Shown here in pieces: positions 21,444 through 33,490 of a stretch of DNA of 64,000 nucleotides. Source of the DNA: Rheum nobile (Eukaryota > Streptophyta > Magnoliopsida > Caryophyllales > Polygonaceae); NCBI GenBank assembly GCA_027886185.1, contig WOAB01000506.1:4712001-4776000 (forward strand), read 5' to 3'. The notes under the pieces were generated by a model, which searched no databases, was not told the DNA's origin, and was given only the letters and a program-made list of their open reading frames with translations. A program made the position numbers and the translations under genes. Each line of letters begins with the position of its first letter. Positions within the stretch are counted from its first letter, which is position 1.

Positions 21444-24281
21444 TGTGATACCCCGTAATTCTGTAAGGTTATTTTGGGAATTTTGAGAATTTTCCCGAGT
21501 ACCCGTTTTGTACGTCGGATTTAATTCAGAGAGTTTAGGACATTTTGTAATGTCCTCTGTATCTGTAATATTTTTCTCAGTGAAATAATATACAGACGAC
21601 GTGCTTTGGATTTTAATACTCGTTCACGTACGATAATTTTATCCCGGGTTAAAGTTGTTGTCGTTCAAAACCAGAATGGGCGCGAAGCCACAGGGGCGGC
21701 GACCGCCGCATTTATGGCGGCGCCCGCCGTCGCCAGGCTTGAGGACTGGCGTGGTCGTCTTCCTAGCTGGGCGCCAGGCCTAGTGGCGGCGACCGCCGTG
21801 CAGTACGGCGCCCGCCGTAATCCGCCCGCCGTAGGCAATTTGTGAGGCGGCGACCCTTGCTCTCCGCGGCACCGGCCGTCGTTGTCCAGAGGTCTTTGCC
21901 CGATGGTCGCCGGCGAGCCTCTGACACGCCGAAGTAGGCCTGCTACGCCGCGTCTAGGCCATCATTGTGCTCCCTTGTGATCTGGCTATAAAAGGAGAGG
22001 CTTGGGGGTCGGATTAGAGCACAAATCAAAGCTCAACCCTCAAATTTCTCTCTCGCCGAAATTATTGTGCCTCGCCGGATTCTTGAGCTTTCGCCGGTGT
22101 CGTTTAGTGGTGTTCCAGTGTGCCTTTTGTGAAGCTTTTGGTAGCCCTTGGTGGTTAGAAACCAAAGCAAGTCGAAGGAGGCCGAGTCACTCATGTTTTG
22201 GGTGAGTTTTCTCGCCGTTTCTGTCGTCGGAGTTCTTCACGGCGCCCGCCGTGATGAACTGCGGCGACCGCCGCCAAGAACGGCGACCGCCGCCAGAGCC
22301 CAGAATGCCTCTTTGGCTTTTGGCTTTGGTGGTCGTCGTCGAGGCGTTGTTTCCTTCGGTTTCTTTCGTCCTTCCTTAGATTCGTACTAGTTTATGTCGA
22401 ATCTAACTTAGGGTTTCCTTATGGGTCGATTCTAAGGAATCTGTGTGCCAGATCTGTTCCTGTATCGATCCCGGAATCCCGTCGTCGTTAGGCTTCGTTC
22501 AAACTCTGCGGATTAAGGCAAGTGGCGGTTCGCTCTTGCTCATCGTTCCATATTTACATTAATTATCAGTTGTTTATCTGAGTAATTAATTTGGAATGAT
22601 TACTGTGTTTATCTGGAAATGGTTTTATAAACTATTTTGGAAACTGTAATAATGACATTATCATAGGTTGTATATCTGTTAGAACAACGCCATATATGTG
22701 ATAATTACCGTGATGGTATTGTTGTGAATTAATCTTAATGCTAGAATAGCATGTGGGTTAATAGGAAAACTAATCCAAGTAAGGATTAGCCGTTTCTATT
22801 ATCTCTATGTTTAAGTCGTTTGCCTGGATGGCTTTAATGTGAATAATTGTTGTGTTAGACTGTTTAGTTAGCACGAGTGTTCGTAGGAACGCTAATCCAA
22901 GTAAGGATTAGTCGTTTCTTTATAACTTAATGTTCGTAGGAACGCTAATCCTGGTAAGGATTTGTCGTTTCTTTAAATCGTAATATTCCTCGGGATAATT
23001 TCCGAATAATAATTTAAGGGTCGTGACCTATGCTTCCTATCCACCTTTAAGGATCTGAAGTGTTTAAGCGCCTTGCTAGCGCAATTGGGTGGACATAATT
23101 GTCACCCTGTGTATTAAGCACCTAGCTAGTGCAATTGGGGTGGACGTAACTATCACCCTGTAAATTAAAGTGTAAGCACTATGGCAGTGTAATCTGGGTG
23201 AACGTAAGGTCACCCTGTGTAATAATAACTTCCGTTGTTCTCGGAATAATATTAAGCCTCGTGTGTGCGTGTGTGTGTGTGTGTTTGTGTGTTGTTTTAA
23301 TTTGGGTCGACATAATGGTCACCCTGAGATTTAAACTTTGTTGTCGCGCTTAATAATATTAATGTACTTCAGTGTCGTGTGTTTTATAATTAAATAAGAT
23401 ATGTGCCCGAGTGTACATAATTAATAAACTTTTGGCGAGTTGTGCAGCTAAGTAAATAGTACAGCTAGGAAAGCTCGTCTCGACTCTTGATCAGAGTACG
23501 TTCTCTTTCCAATCTGGATTCGCTGTAAGCGATGAGGTTGGTCGTGAACTGAAACATCTAAGTCAGTTTTTCAATCACTGATGTGTAATTCTGTTAAACG
23601 TTCCAGATTTGTCATAATTTCCTTAAGACTCAATTCCTTTGGAGTCTTCTTTCGAGTCGATTGCTGTGAAGTCTCAGTCTTCCAGAATCTTCTCTTGTGC
23701 ATACCTTTTGTTGTTATTCCGTGAAAGTGTCGGGTTATGTATCGTTCCTTCGGTTATTATTCGAGGGACAATGATAGTAAACGGTTACGATCACTCGAAC
23801 CACTCTGCTTTGTACCCTTGCATGGTCTTTCATTAGACTAACCCACGAACATTGTTCTCCGCATGTGGGGTGGTGTCATCCGTTCGATTCGGCACATCAG
23901 ATAGAGTGTAGATGAGAAGACTAGAAGGACTATGGAGTCGACGGTGGTTTTTCGATGTTTTTAATAATTTCTTTCAATCAGGTTGAGATCCTTGGGAGAT
24001 GACCATTGTGGTCAAGATCCTTGGTTGTAATACATTTAAAAGACTTCCGTTGTACTTTGTTTAAGACTTCCGCTATAATTTATTTAAACTCTGTGTTTGT
24101 CCTATTCGGAATTGGGATGTAATCCCGGGACTCATGTTTTATATGAATAAGGTTATCATTTTGTATCATTGTATTTCATGATTTGTATTTAAACGTAAAG
24201 CCTTGGGTGATCTCGGTAAGGAACACTGGGGTCACTGGCGGTAATACATTTCCAAAAGGGTTAAGTTTTGGGGGTGTTACA
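21444..24281 (+). repeat. 3' LTR of the gag-only gypsy element
   Basis: Same boundaries and internal features as the 5' LTR, with a TATA box at 21987 and stem-loop at 22376-22406. Small differences include a few substitutions and short indels in the palindrome region downstream of the TATA box. Confidence 0.95.
21987..21993 (+). promoter_or_regulatory. TATA box in 3' LTR of the gag-only element
   Basis: GGCTATAAAAGGAG context, as in the 5' LTR. Confidence 0.7.
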
Positions 24282-26817
24282 GCTAGTGAAAATGGTTTTC
24301 ATGACTATCTTGTTTTATTGGATGACTTTACCAATTTTGTCTGGGTCTTCCCTCATAAATACAAGTCTAGAACTTTTTCCAAACTCCTTGCCTTCCATAC
24401 ACTCGTCCAAAGACAATTCCATTGCAAAATTAAGACCATCCAATGTGATATGGGAGGAGAATACAATAATCACACCCTCAATGAATTTTCTCAAAAACAC
24501 GGCATTCTTATCCGTTTCTCATGTTCGCAAACATCTCCACAAAATGGCAAAGCGGAACGCATCATTAGAACGTTAAATGACATCACTCGAGCCTTAGTCT
24601 ATCATGCATCTCTCCCCTTATCGTTTTGGGTGGAAGCCCTAAACATGTCGGTATACCTCCACAATATCCTACCCACAAAAACCCTTGACCTCAAAACACC
24701 CACTTTTTCTCTCTATAGTCGACATCCATCATATGACACACTTCGTGTGTTTGGATGTCTATGCTACCCCAACACTTATGCTACCCCAACACTTATGCCA
24801 CCCCCCCCCCCCACAAACTAGCACCCCGATCCACACCTTGTGTCTACCTTGGTACTTCGGCCACCCACCGCGGTTATAGGTGGCTTGAGCTTTCAACAAA
24901 ACGCATTATAATATCCCGTTATGTCACCTTTGTCGAAAACCAATTCCATTTCCACAAAGTGACCACACCACCACCAACATCAGCACCAACTACTTCTGAG
25001 CCTTCCCCACTCCTTTTTGAGTGCATGGCCGACGCCGTCTCTGTCCACCCGAAACCACCCCAGCTCCCGACAGCGACAAGCACCCAGGCCCCGCCCCCTG
25101 CTCAGTCACCGCAAAAAAACCCCACACGTCTGCTCCTTCCCCACCACCGTCACCGCCACCTGCTCCTGCTCCTTCCTATTCTATGACAACCCGGTCCATG
25201 GTTGGAACCCGATGCCCCAACCCCAAATACAACCTCATTGTCGAACTGGCCACACTGCTCTCCCCTATCCTGAAATCACCCATTTTTGCCTTACATGACC
25301 CAAATTGGAACACCGCAATGAAAGAAGAATACAATGCTTTTATTAAAAATGGGACTTGGGACCTTGTTCTGAGGCCTCATGGTACTAATATAATCCGTTG
25401 TATGTGGTTGTTCAAACATAAGTACAGGTCTGACGGCAAACTTGATCGCTACAAAGCACAGCTAGTAGTGAACGGGAAATCCCAACATGTCGGCATTGAT
25501 TGTGACGAGACTTTCAGCCTGATGGTTAAACCGGCTACCATCCGTTTGGTCCTCACTCTTTCCATTTCTAGGGGTTGGCCGATACATCAGTCGGACATCA
25601 AGAATGCATTTCTAAATGGTCAGCTCGAGGAGACGATATTTATGTACCAACCGCCAGGCTTTCGTGACAAGACTTGCTCGGATCATGTGTGCTTGCTTCG
25701 AAAGTCCCTCTATGGCCTCAAACAGGCTCCCCGAGCTTGGTATCATCGCTTCGACACGTTCATCTCCTCCATCGGATTCCGCAGTAGCAAGAGCGACACC
25801 TCTCTGTTCATCTATCACACAAGTACAGAGATGGCATTTTTGCTCTTATATGTCGACGACATTGTGCTAACTGCATCTTCTGAGGCTTGGCTTTGCCGGA
25901 TTATTACTCAACTGCATTCTGAATTTTCCATGACCGATATAGGCCCTCTCAGTTACTTCTTGGGGATCTCCGTCACTCGCACAAAGATCGGTATGTTTCT
26001 TTCCCAACAAAAGTATGCCACTGAGATTATCGCCTGTGCCGGAATGTCTTCTTGCAAGCCTATATCCACCCTTGTGGACACTCACGTGAAGCTAAGCGCC
26101 GACGCTGGCGACCCTGTTACCGATCCCACCTTTTACCATAGCTTGGCAGGAGCTTTGTAGTACTTGACATTCACCAGGCCGGACATTGCGTATGTCGTTC
26201 ATCAGATCTGTTTGTTTATGCATGACCCACGGGAGTCTCACTTTCAGGCTCTCAAAAGGATTCTGAGATACGTTCAGGGTACTCTTCCTCTTGGTCATCA
26301 TCTGCACAAGTCACCGGTAGACAACTTCATCGCATACACTGATGCCGATTGGGGAGGATGTCCCAACACTCGCAGATCAACGTCAGGTTATTGTGTTTAT
26401 CTGGGGGATGCTCTTATTTCCTGGTCCTCAAAAAGACAACACACACTATCCCGGTTAAGTGCAGAGGCAGAATACAGGGGCGTTGCAAATGTGGTCGCCG
26501 AGGTTTGCTGGCTAAGAAATCTCTTGATTGAACTACATGTTCCATTGTGCCGCAACACTGTTGTTTATTGTGATAATGTCAGTGTCGTATACCTGTCAGG
26601 CAACCCCGTCCAGCACCAACGGACAAAACACGTAGAAATGGACATTCCTTTCGTTCGAGAGAAGGTCGCCCTTGGTCAGATTCGGGTCCTCCATGTGCCC
26701 TCCGCACACCAGTTCGCTGACATTTTCACGAAGGGCTTGCCTTCTCCTCTATTCCTTGATTTCAGAAACAGTATTCGCATCGGTTCTAATGACGCTTTGA
26801 CTGTGGGAGGTTGTTAG
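24282..26817 (+). pseudogene. pol: copia pol, 3' part: integrase core, reverse transcriptase, RNase H
   Basis: Integrase resumes right after the gypsy insertion (SENGFHDYLVLLDDF) and reads on through CDMGGEY and SPQNGKAE. An 18-bp tandem duplication and a run of about 12 C at 24801-24812 throw it out of frame. A second shift lies near the homopolymer at 25110-25125. RT then reads from about 25190 with KNAFLNGQLEE, SLYGLKQAPRAWY and the catalytic LLLYVDDIVL near 25850. A TAG at 26158-26160 replaces an Arg codon kept in the copy at 36596. RNase H follows (YTDADWGGC, SRLSAEAEYRG, CDNVSVVYL). The terminal stop TAG at 26815-26817 lies within the LTR. Confidence 0.92.
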
Positions 26818-27003
26818 CCAATTAGTATAATTGGCAATCCCTAAATTACCGCCCTTGATTACCGCTGTAAATCAATGTAATTAATAGGATATTATCTTGT
26901 GATATTATTAGTTGAGCTTCGTAAGGAAGGCTCCTAGTTTGTAAATCCTATAAATTCTAAGTGAATACAATCCCGAGAGGATATCGAATTATTCACACTT
27001 TCA
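26812..27003 (+). repeat. 3' LTR of the Ale copia element
   Basis: 192 bp, TGTTAGCC to ACTTTCA, overlapping the pol stop codon by six bases and followed by the target duplication CTGTT. Confidence 0.95.
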
Positions 27004-27671
27004 CTGTTTGCTTCTGTTATGGAAAGATTTGGGAGTAAAACAAATCTCATAAATCTTGCATGCTAATGGAGAAATCATGTGTGGGTGAATCCACCAGCTT
27101 ATTTTGCAACCCTCTAAATTAAATCATGGTTATCAATTCGATTTTCAACGCTCTAGATTAATACACTCATTTTATCATAACTTTCTGTTTCACTAGAGTC
27201 TAAATCTATACTATGAAAAATTGTAATATATGATTATTGTTTATTTGAAATGTGCCATATGTCTAACTAAATTAAATGCAATCACGTCTTGTCGATCTTT
27301 CTCAAAGAAACAAACAAATACAATTATTTATATGTAGTACGTGCTCAATTAAGTTACATGGAAATACAAAACATTACGTGAAACTAGGCACTTGAATATG
27401 TAGAACGACATTCACGTGTGTACGGTGTGTCTATCATGATTTGGCCCTTTCCGCCCTATGATCTGATATTCCAGATCTGAAATTGTACGTTTTTCAAGTT
27501 TCTGTTTTTTTTTTTTTTCTTCTCTTTCTTATTCACATATTATAAAGTTTTTCATTTATCTTTATACAAGCTTAATATTTTGATGAAGTTTAATTTGTAG
27601 CAAGATTCATAATAAAAATTAATGAGCTTCGGCTACATTTCGCAACCCCCTAAAGCCAAGTCTTAATTTTT

Positions 27672-28440
27672 ATTTTTTTTGGTCGAGAAACGGGGCAAAG
27701 CCCCTGCGAAATATATAAATAGATTAAAAGTCTTGTTCCAACTGAGCTACAATATTAGAAGACTCAACAATAATAATAAGAGCTAAAATAGCAGGAGGAC
27801 TTAAAAATTCAGTAAAAGAAGTAGGTAAATCCAAAGCAAGGTTAGCCACAAGATCGGCCGCCTGATTAGCAGGACGATGGACATGGTTGATCCGCACTAG
27901 CCAGTCCCTCGATGAAATAAGCAATCGGCAACGTTCAACCAGAAAAAAATCCCCGTGACTCTACAGATGATGAGAATTGAGAAGCTTCACGGCAGCGAGA
28001 GAGTCTGACTCAGGTAAAAGCCGATCATTATTCATCTTTGCCGCCAGCTGCATGCCATGAAAAATTGCCCATAGCTCCGCAGTGATCGCCTTGCATGGCC
28101 CACACTGGAAACCATAGGCACGACGAAAAGTGTCATTAGAGACGCGAATCAAGCCACCCCCACCCGCAACACCCGGATTGCCTTTGGAAACAACATCACA
28201 ATTTAACTTCAACCACAACTGCGGAGGTCTGTACCAAATACCAATTGCAGGAATGGCTACCCTGGAGGCATCAAGAGAAGCAGTAATAGTACACGAAAGG
28301 ATAGGGCTCAATCGGGGTGTTATCTCCCAATACGAATCGACCAAAGAACACACCGTAGAAGAGAGGCGATTATGATTATCGAATCCTTCAAAGATCAGCT
28401 TGTTGCGGCATTTCCAGGTATGCCAATTCATGAAGGCAAT
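27672..28440 (-). pseudogene. 5'-truncated LINE fragment with RNase H domain, copy 1
   Basis: On the minus strand the frame has WHTWKCRNKLIFEG, then LKLNCDVVSKGNPGVAGGGGLIR, ITAELWAIFHG, ESDSLAAVKLLN, and after an in-frame TAG (about 27961) CRLLISSRDW and NHVHRPANQAADLVANLAL. This is the RNase H region found at the C-terminus of plant LINE polyproteins. The 3' end has a GGGGCTTTGCCCC hairpin and an A-rich tail at about 27672-27682. No upstream reverse transcriptase is present. Confidence 0.8.
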
Positions 28441-29112
28441 CCTTCAAATTGAGTAAAATGACACATTTTAGTTAATGTTTGACTTCTTCTCTAAATATGT
28501 TTATTCATATTTTTTTTACAATTTTTGTTATATGTTCACGTACACTCTCTCGTATTTTTCCCCACATCTTTTATAACCGTTTTTATCCATTTTATTTTTA
28601 TATTTTTTACACCGGTATTTTTTTAGAGTGATCGTTATGATTTTGTATTCTTAGTTCCCACTGCTATATCTCCTATACAAGTATGTAGAAAAAACTATGT
28701 CAAGTGGCTTATTTTAATGTTGACATGTGTAATTTGAATATTTTTCTTAAAAAATTTAAATTCCAATTAAAAGCTTACATACCCACTTTTTCTACCCCTT
28801 GTATTTTCCTTTTTCAACTTCTTTGTACAACTGTTTTTTATAATTTGGTATATCTTCAGTAAGAAATAACTCATTTTTTTAAGATATATTTTTATAATGG
28901 CAAAAATGAGTTTGCTGAACAAGAACTCATACATTTAAGCAAATTAAGTAATATATGAGAACAAAAACAACTCATGCAATTTAAAAAAGCAAACATCACT
29001 TCTATTATTTAAGGATGGTGGATTTTGTATATATATAGAAGTGGGATCAGGTGAGAAGTGGCCTTATGGTGCGAAATACAAAGTGATCTCGGCCGTCAAT
29101 TTTTTTTTTCCG
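28441..29112. other. AT-rich stretch without recognised features
   Basis: No ORF of note or RNA gene is seen. It is repeated in the other units at about 38870-39328 plus 46145-46365 and at 61690-62370, so it is part of the triplicated flank. Confidence 0.6.
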
Positions 29113-29184
29113 GTCAACATCTAACCTTGAATTAAAACTTCAATCAACTTTTTCCCTACAAGCAAGCTCAGACTTTCACTACAA

Positions 29185-29215
29185 CTAGAAATCAGAGCAT
29201 GTGCTTCGCACGGGC
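29185..29215 (-). other. Helitron-type 3' terminus, copy 1
   Basis: CTAG at 29185-29188 (palindromic) with the hairpin at about 29197-29215; the copy 2 equivalent at 52029-52059 is intact. Confidence 0.6.
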
Positions 29216-30189
29216 CGCTTATGTGACGTTATAGAAATGAACTCGTAATATATGGATCATTGTTATGTTTTTTGTATTAGACATATATTATTTTATGTTT
29301 GTTTAAATGTAACTTTGGTAGGTATGAAATGGTGTGATTATACTTATGAATCGGTTTTTGTTGAAGTTTTTTGTTTAGAAGTATACTTTAAATTTTGAAA
29401 TAAAGTGGTTTTTTTTGGTAGGGATATGTTGATATTTTTATGAAAGGTTTTGTTTGTATTTTAGAAATATATATGTATATAATCAATAATTTGCATTGTT
29501 GTACATTAAAAGTGTTCTTTCAACACCATTCAAATGTAATTTTTCAAAAAAATCATTTTGAAAGTAGAGTTGAGTAAAATCAATTTCGGATTATTTATCA
29601 ATTGGATAGATTTGGTTTAGCTTAGATAAGGCTCATTTATCAATTGGATAGAATTGTGCACGGGTAAATTTGCAAAACCTATTTAACAGTTAAAGTATAA
29701 TTCAGTTAGATTTTATACACCTTTCCTCATTTTATTTTATTCTATTTTCATTTTTAATTTACCTTTTGGTTACATTTTATCTACTGCCTCTGAATCTTAT
29801 TTATTTTCAAATTTACCTAGGATTTTAGCCTTTTAAGAGATCAAGTAAACTTTGTTCCAATTGTAGGAACCATGAAGATTGACTTCTCAACTGATTGTAC
29901 GGAATTCTCCCCTTCTGTATAAGCTGCAAACGAATTTCTTTTATATTCTATATTTACTACAAATGATAAAATTAAGATTTTAAAATAAGAAAAATGCATA
30001 GTCAGAGAATATACGTTTTAACTGTAAAGATATCCATTACTCCTAATGGTAAATTGCAATTAAGCAAAAAGAAATAAAGCTCCTAAAGCAGAGATTATGT
30101 CATGTGATTACCTACATTAGTAGGGGGTTGGGCATATTATGTCATGTATTACAAACTTATTTTGTATATTGTGACACTACATATATACA

Positions 30190-30226
30190 AAATGGCCCGT
30201 GCGAAACACGTACTTCGATTTCTAGT
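30190..30226 (+). other. Second Helitron-type 3' terminus, opposite orientation
   Basis: On the plus strand GGCCCGTGCGAAACACG is followed by GATTTCTAG and T. It mirrors the terminus at 29185, so the two enclose ~1.04 kb. Copy 2 has it at 53024-53061. It may be the end of an older Helitron fragment, or the pair may be a terminal inverted repeat (ACTAGAAATC / GATTTCTAGT). Confidence 0.5.
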
Positions 30227-30294
30227 ACTATTAATAGTATACAAACCCTAAACATATGTTATAAATATCTCTTCAATTGTATTTATGGAGAAAT

Positions 30295-30940
30295 TTATAT
30301 ATTCAGTTGAGGAAGATCTCCTTGATTTGAGTCATCCATCTTTTTGCTCCTGCACATCTGAAAGGGAAGAAAGCGGAAGAGGGGTACGTCAATCCAAAAT
30401 CAGATCCAGAAATCCAAAAATATGATCCAATTATATCAAAATTGGAGCCTAAAATCGATCAATGTTTAATAATTTATGATCGTTGATATTGTGGACCTGA
30501 AGATGGCTCTTCACATGAGATATGCTTAACCCTTTGACATTCATTAGCTAAAGAACCAATTTAGGTGTTGCTCATGCATAAGCAAAATAGGCAAATAACA
30601 AACAAAGAAACCCAAAAATTAACAACTAAGTAACTTAATCAACTATAGACAAATAAACTTTGTTCTAGAATATATATATATTTTACAATTGGAATCTAGC
30701 TAGGTGTAGCATAGCTAATGAAGTAAGTCAAGTTATATAAGAGAAAAAGGGTAAAATTGATTAAGAGCAAAAGTTGTAATAATTAATATTGATGGAATCA
30801 AAAGACTCAACTATCTTGGCCTCCTAGTCTTTCGACGACGTGAATGAAGCAAAGGTGGAGATCATGAGTCCAACGAAGCCTCGACATCTTGGAGCGGTTG
30901 TACTGCGTAACGGATCCGGATTCTCCATTAAAATTCAAGC
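30295..30940 (-). pseudogene. GARP-Myb transcription factor exon fragments, copy 1
   Basis: Two pieces are recognisable. At 30813-30940 the frame reads SRLRWTHDLHLCFIHVVERLGG, the first half of a GARP (Myb-SHAQKYF type) DNA-binding domain. At 30295-30357, after a consensus acceptor (TTTCAG), it reads MCRSKKMDDSNQGD, matching the MYRSKK end of the domain. The exon between them, carrying the recognition helix (VKSHLQ), is missing, so it cannot encode a working DNA-binding domain. An in-frame TAA lies just upstream in this copy. Confidence 0.7.
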
Positions 30941-31240
30941 TTCTCATTAACTTGAAGAGTCTCTGCTTCTCTTTAGCAGATTATGCTCCATACCCCTTCA
31001 CAAGAAACCCAAATAGATACATAGATAAATACTTCAATTCTTTACACTTAAATTCAATTATCATAAATAGCAAGTCACAAACTTAATCGTTTGTTTAATG
31101 TGCTGACAAAAAACATACCACTAAAATCATGCATCCAAAGGAAGATACGAAACCATGTCTATAAACACAAATGGTAAATTGCAATGAATCAAAAAGAAAT
31201 AAAGCTCCTAAAGCAGAAATAAACCATGATGTTGCCGCTG

Positions 31241-33490
31241 CTATGTACGATGGCGGTGCGCCTCATGCACAGTTAATGAGTTGTCAGATACAGTAACTAT
31301 GTCATCCTCTTTCCAAGTATGCTCCTTCTTGTTTAAAGGTCTTTTACGCACCTAAAATAAACATAAAAAGGCTGTATAATGTAGTTGCAATGTGGAATAT
31401 ATAAAATGCACCACACCAAGAAAAGAGAGACATAAATCTATTGCCCATATGAATAACAATTTATGCATGCGGACCCAAACCCAAAGAAAATCATGTAAGA
31501 TAAAAAGGTTCCCCTTTGAATCCATATCACACTTCAAAATTTCATGAGAAAATTCACAATTGACCTTATACTACCACATGCAGGCAGCAATCATCACTTC
31601 ACTAAAGCACAAAGAATCAAATAGAAGGTGAAAAAAGTTGCAACACTTACCACAACTTTAATCTTAGCCACATTACTTTCCTTAGGAATGCTCACATTCT
31701 CACCTAGAAGATTCTAAGCACTATATGACAGGGCCATAGTTATAACAACAAAACTAAAAAGAGGGGAAACAGGAAATTCTAACATGCAACAGTTCTTTGT
31801 AGAGATCTATAGTAAGAAATCCACCAATGAAAAACCTTTGAGTGCAAAGAAATTGAAATACAGGTAATACAGCTTCATGCATTTTCAGGTTTAGTGATTT
31901 AGCATTCTCAACCATTAAATCTCCATGTTTAACTTCTACAGGAGCCACTTGCATTATTTGCTTGTCAAATGTTGGGTGATCCCCCTGAAAGACTATAAGT
32001 AAGGCAAGGCCCCAAATGAAATGAAAATCCTCCAGGTCCAGCGCAACCATACGGTATCCAGAAATAAAGTCCTTCTCCAATGTCTTTTCCTCAGTTCTAT
32101 CAGAAGATTTACTGACAACATTCACAGAAAATGCATCTAGTATAAGAGCTTGTAAAATCACAGGCCATGCTTCTTCCAAGCATGTTTTCAACTTTTCATA
32201 AACCATGGGTGACTGTATTTCATCAAGGAATGGCTTCCACTGTAATGACAGGGAAACATAAGAAAAATGGTCAGAAGTTTATTCTAGATTTTCAAAGCAT
32301 CAAGATTATAAAAAAAAATCATTCAAAAAACAACTATAAGAAGACGCTTACATTTTCCCTGGAATGAAGCTTAAAGCAAATATGACAATGATCTTTCAAG
32401 TTCCACACCCAGAGTTTTCCTAACAGGCTTGAGCTTTTTGAAAACAACGGTAGCAGCGCCATAGACTCCTCGGGTATTTCAGAAGGATGTCTTCCCAAAA
32501 ATGTATATGTATGACACTTCAAAGTTGCATGTGCAGCAAGCAACCTTACTTTTATCTAGAGGAAGATGACAACTCATAAATTATCCTAGAAACATGGTGA
32601 TAAAGAATGGAAAGAAAGAAAGAAACATATAGTGGAATGAAATAGGAGAACTAAAAATAGGAACCATACCTTGCAGGACACCCATTCAGCAAAGGAGGGA
32701 TAATAGAGTTCCTTGAAATCATCAAGTGGCCTTGAGATCAAAGAAAATATTCGCCTGGCTGCACCTTGATCCCCACGAATAATTCCGTTGGTTAGTATCT
32801 GAAACAAATCATGCATTAATTTTCATGTTGTACTGTTTTTTCACTCCAAGGCATAAACAGAAAGGCATGCAGTGGAAGTGTGAACCTTGGTAGCCAACTG
32901 TAAGCCTGCCTCAAGAAGGATAGGGCCAGCAGATGCGTCCAGAGCAGACCGAAGGGCAGATAATAATTGGGCCTAAATTTCACGCTCCAAGAAATGAAGC
33001 ACTGTTGTGAATAATTATATAACTCATGGAAGATATGTACAATGGGAGAAATTTGGTGAGTTTTGACAATAATTGGCTCCAAATCTCAATTGGGTTTTCA
33101 GATTTCAAATTCTGCTCCCAGCTCCTTACTCATAATGAATCTCTTGAGGGCTAACAGTTTATTAATTTCCACAAAATAGAAAAATCTCACTGTTATGAAT
33201 GAATTCGGGGAAAATACATTTAATCAAACAAATGTACAAAAAAAAAGAACATAACAGAAGAGCCAGTAATAATCAAGTCAATCAAATTGCAAACATTCAT
33301 ATAAGTCAGAAATTGTAGATGATTCAATCAAGCTAGTAGACAATGAAGAACACTTTTGATACAAAAAATGACAAGATCTAATTTCAATTACAAGAAATTT
33401 ATTTGGGGGAAATTGAGTGTTGCAGGAAAATTTTACCTCGACAGTCCAGATGTAGAAATCAAGAGGCTCAGGCGAGCGTTTTATGCTCAT
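31241..33490 (-). CDS. Predicted chimeric gene: unknown exon + SWEETIE/HEATR5 + kinesin-13 exons
   Basis: Seven exons on the minus strand: 33437-33490, 32886-32972, 32670-32798, 32352-32555, 31784-32239, 31651-31713, 31241-31351. All introns are GT-AG by eye and every junction is phase 0, giving 367 open codons from MSIKRSPEPLDF. Exons 2-5 (292 residues, such as LEAGLQLATK, RRIFSLISRPL, YPSFAEWVSCK, LVF-type GLALLIVFQG) match the plant HEAT-repeat protein SWEETIE (HEATR5 family, membrane traffic). Exons 6-7 read KESNVAKIKVV then VRKRPLNKKE and DDIVTVSDNSLTVHE, the start of a kinesin-13 motor, ending before the P-loop. The first exon is unidentified, possibly from a SAM-domain gene. The exon 5 donor is CAT|GTTAG here but CAG|GTTAG in copy 2. 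Function and expression are unknown. Confidence 0.6.

Larger units (their letters stand above)
15970..24281 (+). mobile_element. Gag-only (TR-GAG-like) gypsy element nested in the copia integrase
   Basis: Two long LTRs (2860 and 2838 bp), a primer-binding site, a gag ORF and a polypurine tract are present, but no protease, reverse transcriptase or integrase. The 5-bp target duplication GCTAG flanks it (15965-15969, 24282-24286), splitting a copia codon stretch. The two LTRs are nearly identical by eye, so insertion is recent. It must have depended on enzymes from an autonomous relative; gag resembles that of the Tekay-type element at 2068. Confidence 0.93.
13973..27003 (+). mobile_element. 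Ale/Retrofit-type Ty1/copia element, split by a nested gypsy element
   Basis: Two 192-bp LTRs (13973-14164 and 26812-27003) enclose gag, protease, integrase, reverse transcriptase and RNase H in copia order. The element is flanked by the 5-bp target duplication CTGTT (13968-13972, 27004-27008). Subtracting the gypsy insert and its duplication leaves 4714 bp, a usual copia length. Gag sequence and short LTRs suggest the Ale/Retrofit lineage. Stops and frameshifts make it inactive. Confidence 0.95.

Noticed and set aside
28130..28375. Plus-strand ORF over the LINE fragment
   Set aside because: Antisense to the clear RNase H frame on the minus strand.
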